Below, one piece after another: positions 28,210 through 39,567 of a DNA stretch of 64,000 bases (position 1 is the first letter of the stretch; each line of letters begins with the position of its first letter). The notes under the pieces are model-generated. The model did not search any database and was not told the origin of the DNA. It saw only the letters and a program-made list of their open reading frames with translations. Made by a program: the position numbers and the translations under genes. This stretch comes from Coptis chinensis (Eukaryota > Streptophyta > Magnoliopsida > Ranunculales > Ranunculaceae): positions 82,605,501-82,669,500 of the forward strand of contig CM027385.1 in NCBI GenBank assembly GCA_015680905.1, written 5' to 3'.

Positions 28210-29128
28210 CCAGAATCGATGTCAACTGTACAAAAGATCTTCATGATTGCCATTTTTTTTTAAGAAAAGCATAGTTGGTTGAAATAGTGTGATTGTATCA
28301 TTGTTTGATTTTCAAAGCCATCTATAATTCCAGAATGTAATGTTTTCTTGTCAAATTATAGTTCATGTATGCATTTTTAGGAAGAGCATTCTCTCACCCT
28401 GCCATGTTGGAGATCACAAGTATGCTTGATCCTTATTTTCTAGCTTCGTGGTGGTGGCTCTGATTGGCCATGCATGATTGTACACAAATCTATCCAAAAA
28501 AGATGCTTCTTTTAAAACATACGTTGTTGACTATCAACTCACGACTTTGTTTTTTTTAATATAAATCTTGCCAAGAAGTTGCTTACACGTCATGTGGGGA
28601 AGTGTGAATGCACGTGGATTCTTAACTAACTATACAACTGTCTGACAAAAAAGAGACGTTACTCATTTGTTCATTTCGTTGACAGAGAAAAAAAAAGAAG
28701 GCCCCTGTAAAACTTGGATATGTAAGAATCTCTTTACTATTTTGATGCATATTACAATTCAATGTTGCTAGTTGATTCATAAACTTGAGACCTTTTGTAC
28801 TTAATCCGGTGAAATTTTATCATTCCATGTTACAACTTGTGGCATTTTATTTTTTGGACTAATATTTAAGAAACATGTGTTGGTTAATCTTTATTGATTT
28901 CATTTTTTGATGAATATGTTGTGAGTGTTTGATGGATTATGTGTTTCTGTATGTAGATAACTTAAGAAAGAAGACGAGTAGCATTTATATACGCTTTGAA
29001 ATCTAATTGTTCATTTGCTGACAGCAACACTCTGGGAGGTTCTTTTTGTGGTGAGTTCATCAGAAGAGAGTTTGAAAAAAAAAAAGAAAATTGCTAGTCC
29101 TAGTTGGGCTGGATTTTGCGAATTCATC
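28210..29128. other. Intergenic region NAGK - VTC2-like
   Basis: Contains the NAGK 3' UTR and the promoter and leader of the VTC2-like gene. No other gene was seen. The frame of the upstream ORF is open back to 29,015 but has no ATG there. Confidence 0.4.
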
Positions 29129-29299
29129 ACGGCTTTAAGTAGAGGAACTCGTGTTGAGGCCAGAAGGGGCACAGAATGCTTAGAAGGGTGTCCTAAGTTT
29201 TTGATTTCATCACCTACATTTCACGGTGGTCGAGGTGCCTTACCTTCTGCTGGAGGTCATCCAGCGGATCTAACTTTCCTTGCCGGTGGTGGGTGCTGA
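29129..29299 (+). promoter_or_regulatory. Conserved upstream ORF with ACG start (ascorbate-responsive type)
   Basis: 56 codons from ACG at 29,129 to TGA at 29,297-29,299, ending 59 bp before the main ATG. The peptide contains VEARRGTECLEG, SSPTFHGGRGALPSAGG and a C-terminal LTFLAGGGC. The region is much richer in G and C than its flanks. VTC2/GDP-L-galactose phosphorylase mRNAs of plants are known to carry a highly conserved uORF that begins at a non-canonical ACG and lowers translation when ascorbate is high (Laing and colleagues, 2015). This peptide fits my memory of that uORF. The ACG has A at -3 and G at +4, a strong context. There is no in-frame ATG upstream within the open stretch. Confidence 0.8.
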
Positions 29300-29358
29300 A
29301 AATCTATTCACATTTCAGTGTTTACCTTCCTTTATTTTTCTAAAGATTGTATATAAGC

Positions 29359-32053
29359 ATGGTTACTGTCAAGCAATGTGAAGACGATTACTGTTTGATG
29401 AAGCATAGTGCTACTTCTGAGCTGTCCAAATGTCCTTCCCTTGATTTGCAAGGTTAGTGCCAATAATGCTTTTGTTTTTATGTTCATTTTGATTTTCATG
29501 CTTATGATGTGAAGTAGAGTGCATGTTGTGTAAGACATTTTATATCGCTGGTAATACAACACATTGGAGGAGATGATATATATTAATATCATTTGTTTGG
29601 ATGGCCATTGATCTCAGGTACTCGAGTTCCCATTTTCATGTTTGGTAGTCAGTCCTCCTTGGATAGTTGTGCCTATGGGGGGATTTTCAATACTCTTGAG
29701 AAGCAAAGTTTATTGGATTTACTTCTTCTTGCTCAGGTAGAGCATCCATTGATCCATATAATGTACTTTTTGGATGCTTGCAGCTCAGAATTATGTTTCC
29801 TAAATTAACTTAGTTATTTGCAGTGGGAAGATCGTGCATGGAAGGGACTTTTTAACTATGACGTGACCACTTGTGAAATGAAGGTGTTTTTCCATGTTTG
29901 AGTTTTGACTTCTGTAAGCAGTTAGTTTACTCTTATATCATACCATGGTCCTAATGTTATATCCATATTCAGGTGACTAATGGTTTGAAAAAGTTTGTTA
30001 CTCAGTTGAATGAAGAAAGGAGTGTTTTAAATTATCTTCCAGTGCTTAAGGAAAAAGGAGTGCGCCATCAGTTGTACCCTATCATACACAACTGCAAAAT
30101 ACCCATGGAAGAATTCCTTTTTGCTGTTACAACTGGAGAAAAGGCATTACCGAAGCTTATTCAGTCAGCCTCAGTGCCTGAAGATGTTAACTTGAGCATA
30201 ATCATCAATGTGAGTATTATATGATGATTTAATTGGTAAATTCTCTCAAATGTCGATACAATTACCCTTGTGGTTAAAATATCACATAACTAGATCAAAA
30301 GGCCAAGCAAATTGGATGACTCCTGCAAACAAGTATACTAAACATTGCCTCGTAATTGTCGACTGTTATGACTCCTCAATATAATGTGATAGTTTGTGCG
30401 ATAGAATTTGAGCTAGGATAGTAAATTTCAGCTTTATTTCATATTTGGCTGTTGACTGGTCGTTTTTAAAAGTGCCAGATTATGTTCACATTAAGGTTAC
30501 TGGTTTTACTTTTGTCAGAATACTCATCAAAGTTCTTAAGTTTAATTTTACTCTCTTTTACGTAAAGGCAAACCCCGTTGATTATGGCCATGTCTTCCTT
30601 CTACCAAGCGGTTATTGTGGTTTATCAAGGATCCTGGATTCAAGACTGTTAGAAATGGTCACGCGTTTTGCTTTGGAAATAAATAATTGCTCATTTCGCA
30701 TCTTTTATGACTTTTCTGCATCAAATTCCAACCAGCAATGTGTCCAGGTACTGTGTGTAGCTCTACCCTGATTTCTTCCACCTTGTGTGTATGATGTTTT
30801 CGTGCTGACAATGTAGCTTGACCTTTTAAGTTTAAATCATGTTTGAAGTTGGTTTAATACATCTTATTTTAGTTAACAATCAAGATTTGACCTGATTTCT
30901 CTCATGTGACAGGCTTGTTATCTAGCGATCCCTTTGCCGGTGGAGAGTATGCCAGTTGCTACTCTATCTGGTAACTGGGGAGAAAGAGGGTTACATATCT
31001 CTGAGGTTACAGATTACCCTATCAAAGCTCTCTCTTTCAAAGGATATGGAAACTTAAAATTGCTGGTCGAGGTGGTCTCAGAGATATGTTCCTGTTTACA
31101 AAAGCTGAACAACCCGTATAGCTTGCTTATCACTGACTTTGGTACAAATATGATGTTGTTTCCTCAGGTAAAGAAACCTTATTTATTCTTATTTTAAATG
31201 ACCGCTCATACTGGTAAATAATATTGAAGGTCCGGTTGATCAGTATCTTACTTGATTGCTTCAGTATAACCAACTCCAGACACCGAGCTACTTGACTAGC
31301 TTCTCACTACATCTTTCTAGTAACGGAACTTCATTATATATTCCAATTGGTTGAAAGTGTTTAATACTGGTCTGTTGGAACTTTCTCTAAAATTGTTTTG
31401 TAACAAAGTCAAGGCTTATATTCTTCAAAAAAGGAAACAGGTTGAAACAATTTCCACAGATGTGTTACTTCTTTTATGAGTTTCAGTCGTTTTTGTAAAG
31501 GCATTGTTTTGAGCCTAGAAATTTACTCTGTTAAAATATTTGTCATAAATACACCATCAAATGGCAAATGCTCTGAAGTTGTACATTTGAACTGTAAAAA
31601 AAATTATTTAGAAATAAAACTTAACCAACTCCGGGGTGGAAGGTTATTTTGAGCTTCCCTAACCCCTCCCCTTAATTACACTCATACAGGAAAAGTTTGC
31701 ATTGATAGTATTCAACTGACCATCCTTGCCTCTCTCACTGATTCCCCCCTCTCTTCATGAGAAACCTGAAACACATGTTTGATATATACTTCATGCTAAA
31801 TCATGCCAACTAACTGTGGAAGATTTGATTTGTCTGTTGAATGGCTCAGAACACTTGCTGCAGCCTCTCAGCTCTGGAATGTGGTGGGCACTTTGTATTC
31901 AAAACAAAGCACGAGTTTGATCAAGCATCCGAGGAAGCTCTTCTAAAGCGTCTGGCTGATGCATCTCTTGGCAATGAAGACTTCTTATCAGTAAAACAGC
32001 TTTGTTTCCGCATTGCAGATCAACTAAGTTGTTCTAAAATGGAGCATGCATAG
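29359..32053 (+). CDS. VTC2-like (GDP-L-galactose phosphorylase family) protein, catalytic motif lost
   Basis: Seven exons: 29359-29452, 29618-29736, 29824-29883, 29973-30209, 30568-30747, 30913-31167 and 31850-32053, giving 382 aa. Family marks: GTRVPIFMF near the start, WEDRAWKGLFNYDVTTCE, VTNGLKKFVTQLNEER, NPVDYGHVFLLPSGYCGL, ACYLAIPLPVES, LLITDFGTNMMLFPQ and CGGHFVFKTKHEFDQASEE. True VTC2/VTC5 enzymes turn GDP-L-galactose and phosphate into L-galactose-1-phosphate and GDP, the controlling step of ascorbate synthesis, through a histidine in an HxHxQ motif. Here the matching positions read NQQCVQ across the exon 5/6 junction, so both histidines are gone (Q and C). The linker before CGGHF is shorter than in VTC2, and the usual C-terminal tail is missing. 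The frame is intact with no stops, so this is a pseudo-enzyme rather than a pseudogene. The start of exon 7 (after cag at 31,849) is the least certain border. Confidence 0.85.
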
Positions 32054-32258
32054 CTCTTCATGTAAAATATTATCTTGTCCATCCATGTTAATAAAACACT
32101 CTTATGTAAAATACTGTTTGTTCAATAAAATGCCGGTATTGTTCGAAATTACAATCCCCGAAATATTGGTAGATATTTGTCCACGTCATCAAATCAAGGA
32201 ATAAAGTTGATGCCAATGAAATTTCAACATTTATTGTGAGCAAAGAAGAAGAAAAACC

Positions 32259-33025
32259 TAGGGATGTCCAAACAGGTACTCGACCCGGCCTGAACCCAAT
32301 TTTTCGGGTTTTGAACGGGTATTGGGTTATTTGAATTCAGACCGATTTTCAACGGGTCGGGTTTGGAGTCGGGTATTTTATTGAGAAGTTAAACCCTACC
32401 TTAACCCTATATTTCGGGTATCCATCGTGCTCGGGTTCAGATTTGGATAGAATAAAACCCGGTATAAATGAAGAACAATAAGAAATCTTATTTGAAATAT
32501 ATATCTACATTTTATTCTTTCTTCGGCTATCCACCAATCATTTAAACAAAATAAAACTTCTAATGAATTTGGAATTAATTATCATCTATACTCGGACATA
32601 ATTCTTTCATATAATTTAAAAAAAAAAAAAGATTCGGAATGAACTATAGACACATGATCACGTGCAATTACTGAAAAAATTGGAAATTCCAACATAAATT
32701 TTTCCATAATATAATATATTAAATAACTCATCATTATAAACATGAATGATATCATAATCCAAATATTTATCTAGCTCATTCTTTTATATGAGATTAGTAG
32801 TATATAATTAAAATCGGATTTGGGTTCGATTTCGGGTTTTTTTAGCTCTTTAATTAAGGGGTTTAGGATTAAATTATTGTGTCGGGACTCAGGTCCATTC
32901 AGGTTTAGAAAGTGTGAGCAAGTCACCAAACCCTACCCTATGTATTTTGGTTTGGGTTTTGTCGGGTTCGGTGTGGGTTTTTTGTTCGGGTTTTGGGCGG
33001 GTTTAAGGCAAGATGGACATCCCTA
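32259..33025. mobile_element. hAT element, 767 bp, just upstream of OLA1
   Basis: Ends tagggatgtcc and ggacatcccta. A perfect 8-bp duplication gaaaaacc lies at 32251-32258 and 33026-33033. TAGGG ends with an 8-bp duplication indicate hAT. The terminal 200 bp on each side are rich in cgggtt / aaccc words (subterminal repeats); the middle is AT-rich. No transposase. The right end is 73 bp before the OLA1 ATG, so it forms the proximal promoter or leader of that gene. Confidence 0.88.
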
Positions 33026-33098
33026 GAAAAACCCTACACAAAAGTAGAGGACAGCTGAAAACTCAAAAAAAAAAAAAAAATTTGGAGTTGAATAAAAG

Positions 33099-36000
33099 AT
33101 GCCTCCAAAAGCTTCAAAGAATAAAGATGCAGTAGTTGAAAGACCAATCTTGGGTAGATTTTCATCTCATTTGAAGATTGGCATCGTAAGTTTTTCTTAT
33201 AAAGTTTGTATTTTGATGTATTATTATTCATCACTAGTCACAAATTGATTGTTATTATAATGTAAATTGGTAGGTTGGATTGCCAAATGTTGGAAAGAGT
33301 ACTCTTTTTAACACACTGACAAAGTTATCGATTCCGGCTGAGAATTTCCCTTTCTGTACTATAGAGCCCAATGAGGCCCGTGTTCATATTCCTGATGAAC
33401 GGTTTGATTGGCTTTGCCAACTGTTCAAGCCCAAGAGTGAGGTTTGTTATTTTTCTATTTCAAGTTGTATTCTTTTTGATTGGTAAGCCTGTTTTAAATG
33501 ATATCAGTAACTCTTTGATATATATTAGTTGGTGCTAATTCATAGGTTCCAGCTTTTTTGGAAATACATGATATAGCTGGACTTGTTAAAGGTGCTCATG
33601 AAGGGCAGGGGCTTGGAAACAATTTCTTGTCTCATATTCGTGCGGTGGATGGAATCTTCCATGTCCTACGTAAGCTTCTTTTCATTCAAGTATTCCTTAT
33701 CCTTATGTTAGTCTCTACTGTAAAAAAGAAACTTATGTTTTATTCCGTTCTTTAGGTGCATTTGAAGATCCAGATATCATTCATGTTGATGATTCTGTGG
33801 ATCCCGTGAGGGATTTAGAGGTTATTACTGAAGAGCTGCGGCTGAAGGTATTTGGGGCGCTCTTTTAGTTTAACTTGATTTATTGCATTGTGAAACATGC
33901 TTCAAATTACTTGGTGACCAGAAATTGCTCATTGCATACAGCAAATGTAACTAGCAAATGATAACTGGCAGTCTTCTTTCTATGTTGTAGGATATTGAAT
34001 TTATGGAGAGGAAGGTGGAGGATCTCGAAAAGAGCATGAAAAGGAGCAATGACAAGCAGTTGAAGTTAGAGCATGAGTGTTGCGAGAAGGTTCTGAGTCT
34101 CACTCTCTGGATATTTTTGCATTTTTATTTGCATGTGATATTCTGTTGAATGTGTTATCTCCCTATTTTTTGTTTTCTCGTTGATCATATAATTGTGCAT
34201 TATTTCTTGAATATTAGGCATCATCTCAAGTGCTACTGTTGTTCTCATTATTGCATATCATCTGTGAGAGTCGAAGTATATATACTATGTTGTTTTGTCG
34301 TTCAAGATATTGCTTGTACATCCATGGACATGAATATGTGTTATGTAGATTAAATATGAAGTTAATGGGATCCAGATTGCCTGACAAGAACAATTAGCAC
34401 AACAAATGAAAATGAAGTGTGAAATCAACTCCTTTGAACCTGAAGTTATGATCTTACTTTACACATTACGAGAATGATTTTAGTACATGGTTCCAGGTTT
34501 CCAAAACATGTATGGTTGTATCTAGACTCCTTGCTGGAATGTTTTCCAAGTTAAAACTTTGTGAAAGAAAATAAGAAAAGGATCTTCTACTCTGCTAGTA
34601 ATGTTACTTTTACCAATGGACATTTAACGTTTATGGTTTTTTTTCCCACTTGCTAGATGCTATAACTTAAGAAAACTAGACAATTGAGGAAGCTAATTGT
34701 ACTTGTGCATGCTTGGTTTGTATCCACAACTATCATTTCTGTTAAGAGTTCCATTTATGGCCTAGGTATCTTGTCCTTGAACAAGCTAACATTAGTAAGC
34801 AGCTTTCCTTTGTCTACCTTGGAGGTCTGGGACTACTTCTCATGTCTCTCATTGCATTGCTACAGATCCAAGCATGGCTCAAGACTGGAAAAGATGTTCG
34901 GCTTGGGGATTGGTCTGCTGCGGATATTGTTATCTTGAACACGTTCCAGCTTCTCACTGCCAAACCTGTTGTCTACTTGGTACGCCACATTATTATCTTG
35001 TATTCCATTGTGTGACTGAGATCTCATGTGCTTCACATTTGATTAGTGAATCCTACATTCCTACCCACACTTTGGATGCTATGTTGAAATAGCTTTAGGA
35101 GTTTAGGTTTAGGAAACCACATATTTTTATTTTTATATGATGAAATGGGATGGTAAAGGTTTTCTACTCTTGGAACATAATTTTGTTCCGTATGTAATTC
35201 ACTTTAGATTTTGATACCAAATTACCAAGTAATAAAAAAAAAGACACTTTAAATTTTGATAAATTTATACTGTATGCAGGTTAACATGAATGAGAAGGAT
35301 TATCAGAGGAGGAAAAACAAGTTTCTCCCGAAAATTCATGCTTGGTATGTTCATAATTCTGTGCAATGTAGGTTACAAATTCCACTTATATCTACCCCAT
35401 TTTCTAGTTTCCTCCCCAACAAAGCATGAAATTTTTGAAAGTAGATAGTAAAAGTATTTCTCTGTGCAACATTGAAATCTCCTCTCTGCTTACATGCCAC
35501 TGAGTTGGAGAGTGAGGACGTATCCAATTAATGTAAAGTTGTTATTCAACCTCTTTATCCCCATGACTCTTAGGGTAGGGTTATCTGCAGGTCTCTTTTT
35601 CTTTTGGTGTAAACGCACTTACATAATCATTTTATCAGGGTTCAAGAGCATGGCAAAGAACAAATTATCCCATTCAGCTGTGCTTTAGAAAGAACTCTTA
35701 CTGATTTGCCGGAGGATGAAGCTGCAAAGTATTGCAAGGAGAACGAAGTCCAGAGGTATCCGTGCTTGGAAATACTGGAAGAATTGAATCATTGCAGTAT
35801 TGTAATATAATATGCCATGAAATCTTTAATTGTGACGGAGTTCATTGGACTGGTCTCATGAAGCCCATTTTGGTGATAAATCTGTGTTGCATATGAAGTC
35901 ATTATCTAATGCCCTTCTATATACATGTCTCTGGTCTAAACTGTTGAAAATTGTTTCTGCAGTGCCCTCACAAAGATCATAAAGACTGGATTTTCTGCAA

Positions 36001-37238
36001 TTAACCTCATTTACTTTTTCACTGCTGGCCCTGATGAGGTAATAATCTTTTCTTATTGGATCACCAAGTTAGATTGCTTATGCTCTTATTGTTTGTTATA
36101 ATCATATCTATACTTTCTACCATTTGTTCAGCTTTGTTCTTGTTTATGTCACATAAAAGTGTAAAATACAGTAAAAGAACCAAATCAGAAGAAGGATAAG
36201 AAAATAAACATTTCTAGACAACATTCTTAGAATTTAGTTCCTATCATGGCCACTGAATTGAGATGTCTTCTGACCAAAATACAACGGCCTTTACAGGTGA
36301 AGTGCTGGCAGATTAGGAAGCAATCAAAGGCTCCTCAGGCAGCAGGTGCCATCCATACTGATTTCGAGAGAGGTTTCATATGTGCAGAGGTGATGTTTTT
36401 GTTTCATATTTCCTCATTTTTATTTTTGTTTTATCAATAAAAGGTATTGCATCTTATATTTAAAAGAAGAAAGTTCTGAAAGAGGAATTTTATTTGAAGT
36501 TGCAACTAGGATAATTTTTTGTTCTTGAATTTAACACAAAAATGTATGTAAAACTCAGTCTTCAGCCAGTTCAATTTGAGGCGACCTGGTGCTGCAATAT
36601 ACCTCTTTGGAAATGATTGTAACAGTTTTAGTCTACACTATCTCTGGAACTGTTTAGAAAATAGTTTGAGGAAAAAAAAACTTACTTTCTTTTGGCTTTA
36701 CGGAGATTTATATTGATTCTCAACCTGCAGAAAATGTGGCTTTGGAGAGTATTAGATGGAGAAATGGGATTCATTAGTTTAGGTGAAAGTGAATCATCTT
36801 TAATGATAATGGTACTTAGCATATAGGAAAAGAGGGAAAAGATAGCAAAGTGAACTCCAATAAGCTCTTATATATGTTTTAAATGAATCCGACTTATAAT
36901 ACCTGGTACTCAGTCAGGATATTGTTTTATGAGTTGCAGGTCATGAAATTTGAGGATCTCAAGGAACTTGGGAGTGAGGCAGCTGCTAAGGTATCTATCT
37001 TGTCTGAATCTTTAGTTAAAAAATATAGCTAGGTTGATTAAGTCTAATTTTTGTAAATATTGACTCAATTATTGTTAGCTCAATTACTCCAGCTCATGTG
37101 CACTGGTTCACTTTGTTTGTTTCTACCTTCTTTCTACAGGCTGCAGGGAAGTACAGGCAGGAAGGGAAGACCTATGTTGTCCAAGATGGAGACATAATTT
37201 TCTTCAAGTTCAATGTTTCTGGAGGCGGAAAGAAATGA
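33099..37238 (+). CDS. OLA1: Obg-like ATPase 1 (YchF/OLA1)
   Basis: Twelve exons: 33099-33185, 33274-33441, 33546-33669, 33756-33847, 33991-34089, 34866-34979, 35280-35344, 35639-35755, 35963-36038, 36297-36389, 36940-36990 and 37140-37238, giving 394 aa, the family's normal length. G1 is GLPNVGKST (residues 31-39) and G3 DIAGLV is at about 92. The G4 position reads NMNE (about 230-233) instead of NKxD, as in YchF proteins, which explains ATP rather than GTP preference. A coiled-coil insert lies at about 130-180 ([18 protein letters not shown]). The C-terminal TGS domain includes [20 protein letters not shown] and ends [11 protein letters not shown]. Known role: cytosolic ribosome-associated ATPase, with links to stress and defence responses. 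The start MPPKASKN is conserved. Confidence 0.95.
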
Positions 37239-37820
37239 GTCTTTGAAGTGCCTTATTTACATTTGATCTTTGTCCTCTTTGTTTCTTCCTATAATGACCC
37301 TTGAGTTTATATACAGTAACTTTTTTTTTTTTTTTTGACAAGTCTGTTTTAAATGAGATCAGTAACTCTTTGATGCTGGTGGGTTCGACCCCCGACTTCT
37401 GGTATCATCACCCAAAGGTTTTAACCAACTTTGTTAGTCGGCATCTGCTCTGCTATATACAGTAACTTTCGTTTGTATAATCTATTGATTCTCAATTAAA
37501 AGATCAGAATATAACGATGTTTCTCCATGGACCATTATATTTACTTGTGTATGCGTAGCTCTTCCTATCACTGATATTTGCCTTGTTCTGTGTTTCCAAA
37601 ATTGCCAAAAGATAAGATGCCCATTTGAGTTCATAAAATTGAAAATGCCGGACAAACTAACGGAAAATGCTAAATCGGAGCTAGCGAAATTTCATATAAA
37701 CAACAGGACACGATATATCCAATACCAGTCTATCTGATATTTCGTGGAATTTTGTACTTGAAACTATTATATTCACTTTGGGTTGTTATTATCCCCTTTG
37801 CATTCTCATCTAATTAATCA
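37239..37820. other. OLA1 3' region and spacer to the KxDL gene
   Basis: OLA1 3' UTR, interrupted by a SINE at 37,324-37,453. No other gene was seen. Confidence 0.5.
37324..37453 (-). mobile_element. tRNA-derived SINE with 16-bp target duplication
   Basis: Read on the minus strand: a tRNA-like head with an A-box-like part (agttggttaaaacc) and a B-box-like part (gggggtcgaaccc), then a short body, then a poly(A) tail (the T-run after 37,323 on the plus strand). A perfect 16-bp direct repeat tatatacagtaacttt flanks it at 37308-37323 and 37454-37469. This is a complete short SINE in the 3' UTR or 3' flank of OLA1. A 31-bp piece of its 3' body also occurs in OLA1 intron 2 at 33,489-33,519 with one mismatch. 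Confidence 0.8.
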
Positions 37821-38572
37821 ATGGAGCAAAATCTGGAGAGGGAAGCAATAAAAGCAGCATCAGAAGAAATCTCTGATCAATTCAAAACACTTATAAACCA
37901 CACCGATCTCGACCAACTCAATCATTTACAACACCTCATGTATGTAATCTCAACTTTCCTTATTGTTATTATATATATAGAGTCCGTCTACCCCCAAAGA
38001 TATCTTCAAGATATCTTGATTGGAAATCGAAATTGAACGTTGGAAAATGTGGATCCACATCCAACCGTCACCGAAATCAACGGTTTTTCGTGGGCTGGTA
38101 GCCCATAAATTATAAATTGTTTTTTATTTTCGGATCGTTGGATCACACTTCCAAATGTCTCGAACCCACATCCCTATGAGGATATTCTCGTGGGCTGGTA
38201 GCCCAGAAATTATATATATATTGTCGTTTGAATGAAATAGATACATCTGTCGAAATTTGTGCTGCTTATTTCTTGGCATTTTGTTCCGTATCGAGATTTT
38301 GAACTTTTACGCATTGGACCATTATATTTTTACGTGTTGGTATATTTGTTGGGATCATTGTGACATTATTTACGTGCAACAACTATACACTTCGGTCCTA
38401 GTAATGGATTATTACAGGGGCTTCCATTTGTTTGTGAACTGTATGTAGATTGGGGAGATTACAGGACGGCAATGCAGTGTTAGCACATTTTAATGACTAC
38501 TCAGAACAGTGTTTTGGGGACGTGTCTAGTGATTTTTCAAGGAATACACGTCTCTTAAAATCTATGAAGACT

Positions 38573-38605
<33 letters not shown>

Positions 38606-38873
38606 GATGTAGTTATCTATTGCCACTTTTGTTGATAAAAAGTTTAGAGAGCACTGTAATATGATTTAGCGTACTAAATACTAATACTAGTTTCAGATGT
38701 CTTGTTCCTTCTTGTACTCCTGATATATAGTTGGCACTTGTGTTAATTATCTATTTTATATGTATTACAGAAGCATGAAAACGAAGATCATGGCTACCTA
38801 TCCAGATGCTTTTCCAGATAGTTCGACAGAAACAATACTTGACCAGAGGCTAGACCTCGAACAGCCTCAGTGA
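37821..38873 (+). CDS. KxDL motif-containing protein (BORC/BLOC-1-related)
   Basis: Three exons, 37821-37939, 38449-38601 and 38771-38873, giving 124 aa. The middle exon encodes LGRLQDGNAVLAHFNDYSEQ and then SMKTDLDYIFQKLR, containing the K-x-D-L motif (KTDL) that defines the family, followed by MKTKIMATYPDAFPD. The whole protein is helical. In animals the homologue KXD1 belongs to the BORC/BLOC-1 complexes that position lysosomes; the plant role is little known. The start is the first ATG (MEQNLEREAIKAASEE). Intron 1 carries a repeat (see 38,089-38,215). Confidence 0.85.
38089..38215. repeat. Direct repeat in intron 1 of the KxDL gene
   Basis: The 26-bp word beginning cgtgggctggtagccca occurs twice, at 38,089 and 38,189, each followed by aaattata. 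The surrounding intron sequence (37,980-38,222) differs in style from the rest and may be a small transposon relic, but I found no terminal repeats. Confidence 0.5.
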
Positions 38874-39445
38874 AACCAAGAGCCTTTTTGTTTTTATTTT
38901 TCTCCTGTTTCATGAAATGAGAAGTTCATGTATGTACTAAAGTTTAGTGATAATTTACCACTTCTTTAATGCTTGGTGTAGCACACTAGTTTGATAGGGC
39001 AACAAAGTTTTCTCAAGGACTTCGCATAACATTCCAACTTTCAAACTACAAAAATTTATGGCGTCTTGCTGCAATAAATTGATGGAATTTCGCAGATTAT
39101 AGTTGAGTGAAAGTTGCCATAAGCTGTGTCATGAAACACAATACACATAGCTAACTTCACTTCCTAAAATGGTTTTTTGCATACTGCATGGACATTGAAC
39201 AATAAGAAGCAGATCATGATAGAGTTTATATTTTGAAACAATTCATTTTCGTAAAATCGGTTTTATCACGAAATTTTGTGAAGTTTATCAGCATTTTGTT
39301 GGATCTTACTTGCCTCAAAGATACTTGAAGAACAAGCACCACAAAAATTTAAAGTGTTTTTTGTGCTATTCAAAATAGAGATGAGGAAAACACAGGACAG
39401 ATAATGTTTTAGTACCATATCAGGATTTACCCACTAAAATAATGC
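38874..39445. other. Spacer KxDL gene - psbR
   Basis: 3' UTR of the KxDL gene and distal psbR promoter. No other feature was seen. Confidence 0.4.
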
Positions 39446-39526
39446 CACGTGTAATAAAGAGAGCCAACTCTTCCTTTGAATTTGTTCTTAGTTGATCCTC
39501 TTTCAATTGAATTATTGAATATATAG
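39446..39526 (+). promoter_or_regulatory. psbR core promoter: G-box and TATA box
   Basis: A perfect G-box CACGTG (in gccacgtgta) at 39,446-39,451 and a TATA box tatatag at 39,520-39,526, about 42 bp before the ATG. G-boxes are common in light-regulated photosynthesis genes and also act as ABA elements. This is inferred from motif and position only. Confidence 0.5.
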
Positions 39527-39567
39527 AGAAAACAAAAAGGCAAAGACATTAGAATTGAAGATAAGAA

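Noticed and set aside
29015-29128. Extension of the uORF frame back to 29,015
   Set aside because: It would start at TTG and contains a low-complexity Lys run. The ACG at 29,129 has better context and fits the known VTC2 uORF start.
37380-37395. Possible tRNA gene because of gggttcgacccc
   Set aside because: No cloverleaf can be formed; it is the head of a SINE, read on the other strand, with a target duplication.
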